Shown: positions 56,745-64,000 of the stretch, one piece after another | Layout of the letters: each line of letters begins with the position of its first letter | How positions within the stretch are numbered: the stretch's first letter is position 1 | NCBI GenBank assembly: GCA_029891345.1 | Contig: CM057002.1 | Location: 61,804,777 to 61,868,776, forward strand | DNA length: 64,000 bases | Direction: 5' to 3' | DNA from: Dryococelus australis | Lineage: Eukaryota > Arthropoda > Insecta > Phasmatodea > Phasmatidae | Notes under the pieces: generated by a model | What the model was told of the DNA's origin: nothing | Databases searched by the model: none | What the model saw: only the letters and a program-made list of their open reading frames with translations | Made by a program: the position numbers and the translations under genes

Positions 56745-57478
56745 ACTTATCCGAGATGCTTGCAGATGGGGTAATCGAATCCACTAGGAACCGGTATAAC
56801 TCGGCCATAACTCTCGTGCCGAAAAAGGATGGAACCTGGAGTTTCTGCGTAAACTTCAGGCGCATCAACCAGGTGACATGTAGTGCTATACCACCCCATA
56901 TTAGCGTCAAAGACGCCCTTAGCTCACTTGGAAGAGCCAGAATCATGTCGTCGCTCGATTTGCGAAGTGGCTACTGGAAAATGCCAGTACGCCAGGATGA
57001 CCGGGAAAAGACGGCCTTTACCGCCCCAGACGGCCGACGATATCAGTTCTGCGCCATGCTTTTTGGGCTAAAGTGCGCCCCGCAACATTCCAGAGTATGA
57101 TGGTACGGGTCCTTGATTGTATAATAGGCGAATTCACACTCGCCTACCTCGATGACGTAATCATATGGTCAAAGACGTTGGGAGAAACATCTAAAACACC
57201 TGTCACTTGTACTCGAGAGATTAGAGATAAATGGTTTAAAATGTGCCGTGAAGAAATGACAGATTGGCAAGAGCCATCTAGAGTTTCTAGGCCACATGGT
57301 AAACGAGCAAGGAAACCGACCGAACCCCGAAAGACTGGGGCTGATTGAGAGTCAGGCACCACCATGTACACATAAACAACTACATAAATTCTTAGGCCTA
57401 ATAAATTGGTTACGTGAACATGTACAGAATTTTGCAGTCATCACCACACCCCTCACAGACTTGCTATCTCCAAAATAG
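56745..57478 (+). pseudogene. Gypsy reverse transcriptase relic
   Basis: The first frame (56,756-57,100) has YNSAITLVPKKDGTWSFCVN, ISVKDALSSLG and MSSLDLRSGYWKMPVRQDDR, reaching FGLKCAP. A one-base slip near 57,075 moves to the frame 57,073-57,348, which has TFQSMMVRVLDCIIGEF and AYLDDVII, an intact catalytic YxDD box. A third frame has HKQLHKFLGLINWLREHV and TTPLTDLLSPK, the connection. All motifs are present, but three frames are needed. It is related in type to the minus copy (VPKKDGxWxFCVxF, SVKDALSxLG). Confidence 0.85.
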
Positions 57479-57900
57479 CGTCATGTGTGGGGCAGTAACA
57501 GGAAGAAAAATTCCGAGAATGTTCCGCTCTAGCGCCGTGCGATCCAGCAAGACACCTTTACCTGCAGACCGATGTCAGCTACGAGAGGCTGGTGCCATGT
57601 TCTACCAGTATGGCGACACAGGTGACAGAAGGGTAATCGAATTCGCGAGTGCGAATGTCTCGCCATGATATGGGCGATGCGAAAGTATAGGTCGTACATA
57701 GTTTTTCGTAGGTTCATGTTGCGAACCGATAATTGCTGCCTAGTATAGCTCAACAAAATGCGGGAAGCCAGGAGTAAACTTACGAGAAGGGCACTTTTAC
57801 TGCAAGCTTTCGATTTTGCTATCGAACACGTACCGGAAAAGGAGAACGAGCTAGCAGACACATTATCATGGGCACCAGAAGCGAAAGTAAAGGTCACAGA
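57479..57900 (+). pseudogene. Gypsy RNase H relic
   Basis: Readable pieces are LQTDVSYERLGAMFYQYGDT (first catalytic Asp in context), RRVIEFASAN and, in the frame from 57,758, ARSKLTRRALLLQAFDFAIE and EKENELADTLSWAPE, the usual end. The middle motif is degraded. Frameshifts separate the parts. Confidence 0.75.
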
Positions 57901-59447
57901 GAATGTTGAATGGGAGGAGGTATTACCCCCTGTTACTACAGAACTGGTCACAGAGGCAAACATAAACAGGACAACAGTAAGAAAGAATGACCAACTGATA
58001 GCATATTTGTACTGCGATGTAGTAATAGCACAGGCAAATTGTGAGTGCGAAAGAGAAGAAAGAGCGATGTGTAAAAGAACATGTGGACAGATGGAGATGT
58101 GTAGAAGGGCGTATTGAGACGTGCTCATCACAAAATGATACAAAATGGAGACTATATGTACCACCTAGTCACAAGGAAAAAGTGTTTGCACATACTAATG
58201 GGAGCACAATGGCAGGACACCCGGGAGACAAGCAGATGGTTAAAAACATTTTAGAACAGTTTTCTGGCCCGGTTTCACCTATCATGTCAGAAATTGAGTA
58301 CGAAGTAGCCACAAGTGTAATTTGTTTAAATCCAGGCGGTCTGACGGATATCGACAACAACAGCCAAGGCAATCTAAACGACCATTTGAAACGGTCTGTT
58401 TAGATCTCATGGGGCCTTATCCAAAGTCAGCCAGCGGAAGGCGATTCATATCAGTAGTAACAGGCAGCTTATCGAAAAGGATCGAAGTTTACCCGGTAAA
58501 CAGTGCTAGGACTGGAAACATACATGGAAACATACATGGAAACAGAATTTTTCATACACTGGGGATATCCAAGAGAGTTACTTATGGACAACGGATCTCA
58601 ATTTATCGTGAAAAGATGGTGTGAACTTTGTACAAACTGGGGAGTGCAGCACATAAAACTGCTATTTACCATCCCCGCACGAACTCCATGGACAGGCGAA
58701 ACCAGGAGTTGAAGGTGTAACTCTGCCTCCGTGTGGGTGAGCACCATAACATCTGGGCCGAACACCTGCCTGCCGCATTCTTCCTGCAAAGGCGAAGAGT
58801 AAATGCAGCGACCGGACATACCTCAGCACAAGTCCTGCTAGGAAGAAATGAATCACTGACGAGCGAGAGAAATTGTCAGCGAGAGAGAGAGTAGCGAGAC
58901 AGAAATAAGTGGTGTGCGACATGAGAGGCTCAGGCCTCGCGAACAACGGGATCGGCAGGTGAGATATGCGAATCGCTGGTTGCCAGAAACCAAACGACCA
59001 CCAACAGCACTAACAGTAGGACAGGCTGTATACGTCCGAGCTCATCTGCAGTCTGCAGCCCACAAGAACTTTTGCGCGGGACTGGCACAATGCTGGACAA
59101 GGCCTCACCGAGTAGTAAAGACCTTGGGCCCGACCACATACCTGGTCAGGACGGGTCACAAAACGCTAAGGATCCACCGAGACGACATTCGGGCAGCGGC
59201 TGAGAGCACTCCAGAGAACAACGGGGACAAGCCCCAAATCGGCCAGAACGGCTATGCTCAGGACGAGCACATCAGGAGAGATAGTGAAGCGAAAAGTGGT
59301 CCAGGACCTGAAGTAAGGGTCAGACCAACTAGTGCATGTGGGGGTCGATACCGAACGAAATGGAGTTCACCAGGGGTCTACATCACACCAGTACCACGAA
59401 CGACCAGGTCGCTGCATCTGAGAAGGATGGCGACGATGCAGGGATGA
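57901..59447 (+). pseudogene. Gypsy integrase relic with GPY/F-type C-terminus
   Basis: Zinc-domain residues appear in MAGHPGDKQMVKNILEQF. Core pieces are FETVCLDLMGPYPKSASG (first Asp), LLMDNGSQFIVKRWCELC (second Asp) and, in a third frame, MDRRNQELK, where Asp stands at the usual Glu position. In the frame 58,914-59,447 VGQAVYVRAHLQSAAHKNF and GLAQCWTRPHRVVKTLG then TTYLVRTG form the GPY/F-like module. A tandem duplication catacatggaaa occurs near 58,518-58,543. Multiple shifts and altered residues make it inactive. Confidence 0.8.
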
Positions 59448-59926
59448 GGAGAAAAGGAACTCCCGAGATGTATATAGAACGAGAGGAGTCTGAACCATTG
59501 GCGAGAAGCAAGGACCACCAGGAGTCCCATGACGGTGATGGCACTGACCAGCCCCCTTATGACCGTCCATCGATGGGTGGTGACACAGTACCTCAAGAAA
59601 GTATACCGGCAGAAGATGCAGGATGTCCGGAGTCACCCGATACGGAGGTGCCGACAGGGGTGAGCCCAGTAGCCGACGTCGACAAGTCCGACAGGGATGG
59701 GACGTCGAGCCATACCGTCGAACAAGAAGAGCTGGAAATAGCGCCTTTACTACCAGAAGAGGATCGGGAAGGGGGAGATCCAGATCCCACCCCATCGACA
59801 CCACCTGTAAGCTACAGAGTGACAACGCACCAGAGCTTCGAGGCAGGTCTCGACCTACTGAAAAGCTATTATCGGGTCGCAACCGGAAATGACATGATTG
59901 CAACATTGAAGAGAGTGGAGGGCTAA
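59336..59926 (+). CDS. Acidic, Ser/Pro/Thr-rich frame after the gypsy integrase
   Basis: An open frame of 196 codons overlapping the end of the integrase frame by about 110 bases. It is rich in D, E, P, S and T (for example EEREESEPL-like and PLLPEEDREGGDPDPTPST) and lacks any fold I recognise. It ends at 59,926, about 220 bp before the polypurine tract. It may be a C-terminal extension of pol or a separate third ORF; no signal peptide or membrane segment is seen, which argues against an envelope gene. Confidence 0.45.
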   Translation: MWGSIPNEMEFTRGLHHTSTTNDQVAASEKDGDDAGMRRKGTPEMYIEREESEPLARSKDHQESHDGDGTDQPPYDRPSMGGDTVPQESIPAEDAGCPESPDTEVPTGVSPVADVDKSDRDGTSSHTVEQEELEIAPLLPEEDREGGDPDPTPSTPPVSYRVTTHQSFEAGLDLLKSYYRVATGNDMIATLKRVEG

Positions 59927-60148
59927 GCAGTGAAGACAGCGAAAGCTGTGGGTTGGACAGCCTGCTACCACTCCAACATTCCAATTGGTGAAGAGCTCCT
60001 GTGCAGGTAGTGCCACAGCGCTCCAGAGAGTGCAGCCAAGGAACAACAGACTACCAGCACGTAGGGGGCCTACATTCTGCGTCCTCGCCGCAGTGAGCAG
60101 AGGAGATGCTCCTGCTACGAGGGAGTCGCTGGCCGCAAACGGTATTCT

Positions 60149-60601
60149 GGGGGGGGGAGTGCATTTGACGCCATGCGATTCCCCCTAGCCCATTTGCCCG
60201 CCGTCGGCGGCAGCTGTTGCAGCTACTAGCACTCTACTGTCCGCTTGGGTGCACTGGTTGGAGAGTGCACTGAAGCAGTCGAACCAGGAAGACCTAAGTT
60301 ACGAGTGCGGCCGCAGGGGCCGAAGAGAACGCTCGTGATGTGAGCAGGAAAGTGCAAGTATTGAGCAAGCCACGTGCGCCCGTGCACACATGTCTTAAAA
60401 GGAGACCCTGCTAATTTGGGTCTAAGTGTAATCAGGCTTAATTAAGAAATGTTCAAGGATGTCTGTTCACGAAACGGCCAATCAAGAACCCCTATAATAT
60501 TTTGATGGCCCCATGGGCCTTAATTACAGTTTTTTGTATTTTTCATTAGTTATCTTCACGTGTTTCATCCACATTTCGTTTTATACAGTGTAATATATCA
60601 A
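60149..60601 (+). other. Polypurine tract and presumed 3' LTR region
   Basis: A G9-ag tract at 60,149-60,159 is followed by tgcatttgacgccatgcg, which has the TG start expected of an LTR. No second copy of this sequence was found upstream of the element, so LTR status is unproven. No gene is seen in the stretch. Confidence 0.35.
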
Positions 60602-60745
60602 TTAAAGGGTTCCTGTGCCAAGGTTAATTGTTTCTGTAAGTTTTGTCGCAATTAAAGTATCATGGATGTGGTTTCTGGCATTTGAGAGTGTAAGAAAATA
60701 GTACGCACGGCTGGCCTGCCCGCCAAACCTCACTACGCATGGTTT
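60602..60745 (-). CDS. Candidate last coding exon of an unidentified host gene
   Basis: I do not recognise the protein. On the minus strand ttattttacag precedes base 60,745, a good acceptor. The frame then runs 47 codons to TAA (60,604-60,602). It contains KPCVVRFGGQASRAYYFLTL and ends TETINLGTGTL. It joins in phase 0 to the exon candidate at 60,882-61,004. An alternative is that the overlapping open frame across 60,602-60,820 is one uninterrupted piece. No polyadenylation signal was seen just below. Confidence 0.4.
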   Translation of the reverse strand, partial: KPCVVRFGGQASRAYYFLTLSNARNHIHDTLIATKLTETINLGTGTL

Positions 60746-60881
60746 CTGTAAAATAACTGTTTTTGTATTAATCAAGATGGTCGGAGCACTTGGAGGACAC
60801 CGCCCGTAGGTCGTCGTCACACGACCCGGAGAGGAGAAGCATTTGCTCTATGCTAGGTAGTTGGTATTTTATTAAAAATAC

Positions 60882-61004
60882 CTTACGCCTGTCATCTTCA
60901 AGTAGAAGAGTTGGAGAGAATCTATGGAACATTTGCCTGTCCTGCTCCCAACCATAATGAACACCACTTTGCTCCATTACCTTGCTGTCAGTACCTTCCA
61001 AATA
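60882..61004 (-). CDS. Candidate internal coding exon of an unidentified host gene
   Basis: Minus strand: acceptor-like tctctatag before 61,004, then 41 codons starting YLEGTDSKVMEQSGVHYGWE and ending LLLEDDRRK, then a donor-like AAG|GTATTTTT at 60,882/60,881. Length 123 bp is a multiple of three. The frame also stays open for 37 more codons (LPSIEQMLLLSGSCDDDLRA) to a stop at 60,768, so it could instead be an alternative terminal exon. Unlike its surroundings it has balanced codon use. The product is not recognised. Confidence 0.45.
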
Positions 61005-63119
61005 CTATAGAGACTAACATCGGACAGCTGATGCTTTTCTGTGCGAAAAAAAGATTGCCCTGCGCTCTGACGGCTTGAGGTGGCGAAACGTTTGTTTACA
61101 TTTACCATCGTGCATTTTCTACTGATAATTGCTTTGGTTTTATATAGTTTTAATGATTTTAGTAAATCAATTTCATTGAATTACCATGGCAGGTGGCATT
61201 TGTGCTGTGAATAAATGTTTAAGTTACGCAATTTCTTACTGTTCAATATCGTTTTTTCCGTTTTCCAAAGGATTGTGACATGTGATGTTTATAGAATTTC
61301 ATGAAATTACGTTAAAATCCTTGTTGATGGCGAAAATTATAAATACCTTATTTCAGTGTAACATAAGTTTTATTAAACCTGTTAACCTTTCTTCTCATCC
61401 TTCAATACATTAGATGTAAGAAAAGGATTGTACCATGATTATAAATTAGCTAAATCTAAATTCGTGTACTGTAACTGCCCAATACAAAATATTTTCTATG
61501 TGTGCAATAGAAGATTTTGTCATTGAGCTGTCCTGGAGAAGACAAATTTGATAAATGAAGAAATACATGCTACAGTACAGTAAAATTACATATTGATTAC
61601 ATTGCAAATGGGTATGTGTGAGTTTGTAACTGTTTATAAGTACACAAGTGTCTTGCCTTTGTAAATATAGCTTTATTAAATATAACTGTAAAGGATTAGG
61701 AAATTTACCATATTAATTTGTGGGAAAAGTTATTAGACGATAAAACACTTCTTTTTGTTTCTTAAATGCAAGGGAAACACTTGTATTCCAATGAAAGAAA
61801 TAATGACTACAGTTAGCCTGCTGCTCACGGTGTAAAAACCTGTACAGTAGACTCAAAAGAGCAAATATTTGTGGGTTGATAGTCACTTGTGATTCACATA
61901 AAATTGTAGGATAACTTCTTTCGCATCCCTGTAAGTCCTGAACTTCTGCTCTATCGACAAATACTAATTAATTGACTCATGTCGCTTCGTAGAATAATCT
62001 GACCAAATACTTAAGTACTTAGTATGTACAGGTCTGGTTAAAGGGGCCTCCAACCTGGCGCACATAGTGTGTCCCATCACTGCTAGATATAAGCTGTGAG
62101 CTGGCATATAAGCTTCTCTGATATATAACTTTTTCTCACTGTCGGACCATAGGATTTTAACCTTTCATTCATTTACAGAACTGGAAAGTGTGAAGTGGAT
62201 TTATTTCTGTGTGAAAAATATTTTGTAAATTGAAAACAAGTTATTTAAAAAATATGGATTTCACAACAGTAGTTTGTGTGCCATATAGGTAGGATTATTA
62301 AACCCCCAAAGATTTTAACTATAATCTGCAATTAAAATATACTAGGTTGTTATTAGGTGTTTATTTTTTACTAAAAATGCCACCGTATGTTACCACAGAT
62401 TTATATACAGAATATGCTAAATTAACACTCTTCGACAACCTCGTGATTTAACATGGAAATTTTAAGCTAGTTTTGCACTGATTTTGAAACAAAAAAAAAA
62501 TGATTTGTTAGCGCTCTGTTTAGTAAATATTAAAGGCCATGCTTTCATGACCATTGATTGGAAGTTTATGGTTTCTGGTTGTACCTGTGCCGTTGCTGTG
62601 TGTCCTGACATTTATATTTCTTATGAGAAGAGTGTGTCCTTCAGGATTTAGTAGCATCAAAAGTACCTCTTTTATAACCCATGAACCAAGAATATGAACC
62701 ACAATTCTCAAAACCTAGCACCTGATTCTGCAATTCACTAATATAGATCTATGTTCGCACTGGATGTTGATTGTTAATCGAAAATGTTAACTCCATGCAG
62801 TATTGTCGTTTGTCATGGTACGCTAAGAGGTCAGCATTGTCCCCCTATAATTTACTGCAAGTACAAAGCTAGCACGTAATTTTTATATTTGTAATTATAT
62901 AATTGAAAACAACATAGTTTAGAACTCATGAAGCGTTTTTTATTCACAGAGGAAAGCCGGGTCACTACTAGACTCTATAATTTATAATCTTATATTAACT
63001 TAATGCTGAAATTCTGTGGTTCCCTCAAAATAGTTCAAATATGTAGGTTTATATAAAAATTAAATTCATTTATTCTAACTTAAATCATGAAGAAAAAGTA
63101 AAGTACAATATGTATTTAC
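61005..63119 (-). other. Presumed intron of the right-edge host gene
   Basis: AT-rich sequence between two exon candidates of the same phase. A 63-codon frame at 62,520-62,711 lies inside but has no good splice context. Nothing else is supported. Confidence 0.35.
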
Positions 63120-63314
63120 ACACTTAATATAAATAAGCTGTGTTTCACACAGTACATTTAAGTTTCCATTAGGTACTAGTTTAACATGATACACACTTCG
63201 GTTACCAATGCACCATGTGTACCCAACTGCTGCCAGTAACAGAGGGTTGGATCTAAGGTGGTAAGGGGGGAGCACCTGTCTTGGCAGCATATCTAAGGGA
63301 CAGAAGGCAGCACC
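63120..63314 (-). CDS. Candidate internal coding exon of an unidentified host gene
   Basis: Minus strand: a strong acceptor tttttttcctgtag ends at 63,315. The exon then reads 65 codons, GAAFCPLDMLPRQVLPPYHL followed by RSNPLLLAAVGYTWCIGNRS and VYHVKLVPNGNLNVL. It ends before a donor gtaaatac at 63,119. Length 195 bp keeps phase 0 at both sides, matching the two exons further down. The segment PLLLAAVGYTWCIGN is moderately hydrophobic and could be buried or membrane-associated. I cannot name the protein. It is the best-looking coding exon in the window. Confidence 0.5.
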
Positions 63315-64000
63315 CTACAGGAAAAAAATATATAAACTCACAAAAATGTACTGTATATGAAAAAATTTTAAAATTACGATACGATTAGTTAAAAATGTGC
63401 CTTCATAGTTATAATATTTATCAAATAAAGAATACTTTGCTGTGGAATAAATACGAAAATAAACAGCCTTTCTGTAGCTAGCTGCCCGTCTGTCGCCTAT
63501 TGGTTTTAGGAAAAAGTGAAGGGGCTGATTGACCCGAAAAGTGATCGGGTTTTATCAGGAGGAAGAGCGAAGTCTTACTGTGTCTTGTAAGTACAAAGTT
63601 CAGCCCAAACACAATACGATAACATAAGCTTGTGGAGATAGTATGAAGTGAGTACTCAGTGTCAGAGTTTTTGTTTATTTGTGTGTCAAATATTCTATAT
63701 TGCATACAAATATTAGTATATTTCTAAATTGCTTTAATTTTGGTAAGTAGAAGCTATCGTTATGTTTATTCCGTCAGTCGCAAATACAGTTTTTGTAACA
63801 CGCATTTTGTAAAGTTGAGACTGTAAGTAGTTATCACAGAACAAATTGGTATGTGCCATTGTAAGAAATACTGGAATACTAGTTTTCGTAGATGCTTTTA
63901 TAAGGCAATTTTAAGTGCTTGAAATAATTTTCTGATATTATATACTATTAGTTCTACAAAATCTATTCCGTTTTCGGAATAATTTCCTTTGTAATATTTT
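63315..64000. other. Noncoding stretch at the right edge
   Basis: Presumed intron upstream of the exon candidate on the minus strand. No further exon could be supported. Confidence 0.35.

Larger units (their letters stand above)
55437..60160 (+). mobile_element. Ty3/gypsy retrotransposon, plus strand, broken
   Basis: Gag, reverse transcriptase, RNase H and integrase relics lie in order, followed by an acidic C-terminal frame. A polypurine tract (G9 then agtg, 60,149-60,161) is where the 3' LTR would begin. The protease is missing: between 56,242 and 56,740 there is unrelated sequence. No LTR pair was found by eye. Confidence 0.85.

Noticed and set aside
59336..59926. Retroviral envelope gene
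   Set aside because: No signal peptide, cysteine pattern or membrane anchor. The frame is acidic and low in hydrophobic residues.

Overview
This is a eukaryotic, AT-rich, gene-poor window made almost entirely of transposable-element relics. The mix suggests an arthropod, most likely an insect: tRNA-derived SINEs with a shared 3' domain, Tc1 and mariner-like relics, a DUF4371/ZMYM-type hAT transposase, Jockey-like LINE ORF1 relics, two Ty3/gypsy elements and a Polinton/adintovirus-like element. Species cannot be named from the sequence. No ribosomal RNA, convincing tRNA gene or CRISPR array was seen.

Left third (1-32 kb): noncoding DNA with many short DNA transposons. Two related MITE classes (about 240 and 420 bp) share the terminus TAGGCTGTTCAC and TA target duplications. 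There is also a MITE with TTAGGTAGAA ends, a long-inverted-repeat mariner-type relic (10.56-11.42 kb), a complete but dead Tc1 element (17.72-19.35 kb), a second mariner-type C-terminal fragment (20.04-20.32 kb), a decayed tandem array with a period near 287 bp (21.7-23.2 kb) and several SINEs. One possible host exon lies at 12.65-12.86 kb on the minus strand.

Middle (32-48 kb): a 1.45 kb unit bounded by inverted arms and carrying a SINE, then a minus-strand LINE ORF1 relic. Next comes a broken hAT transposase whose element probably runs from 35.38 to about 44.99 kb. Inside it sits the most notable object, a 5.75 kb Polinton/adintovirus-like element (38,627-44,375) with terminal inverted repeats of about 340 bp. 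It keeps decayed capsid-, phospholipase-A2-, adenain-protease- and fibre-like genes, but no polymerase or integrase is visible. A LINE ORF1 relic with a GC-rich leader follows at 45-47.3 kb.

Right (48-60.2 kb): two broken Ty3/gypsy elements of the same general type in opposite orientations (minus 48.06-52.1 kb, plus 55.4-60.16 kb). They are separated by about 3.3 kb of unassigned sequence.

Right edge (60.6-63.3 kb): three minus-strand open segments with plausible splice sites, all in the same phase, look like the 3' end of a real host gene that I do not recognise. Apart from these exons every coding segment carries stops or frameshifts, so the window reads as repeat-filled intergenic or intronic DNA.
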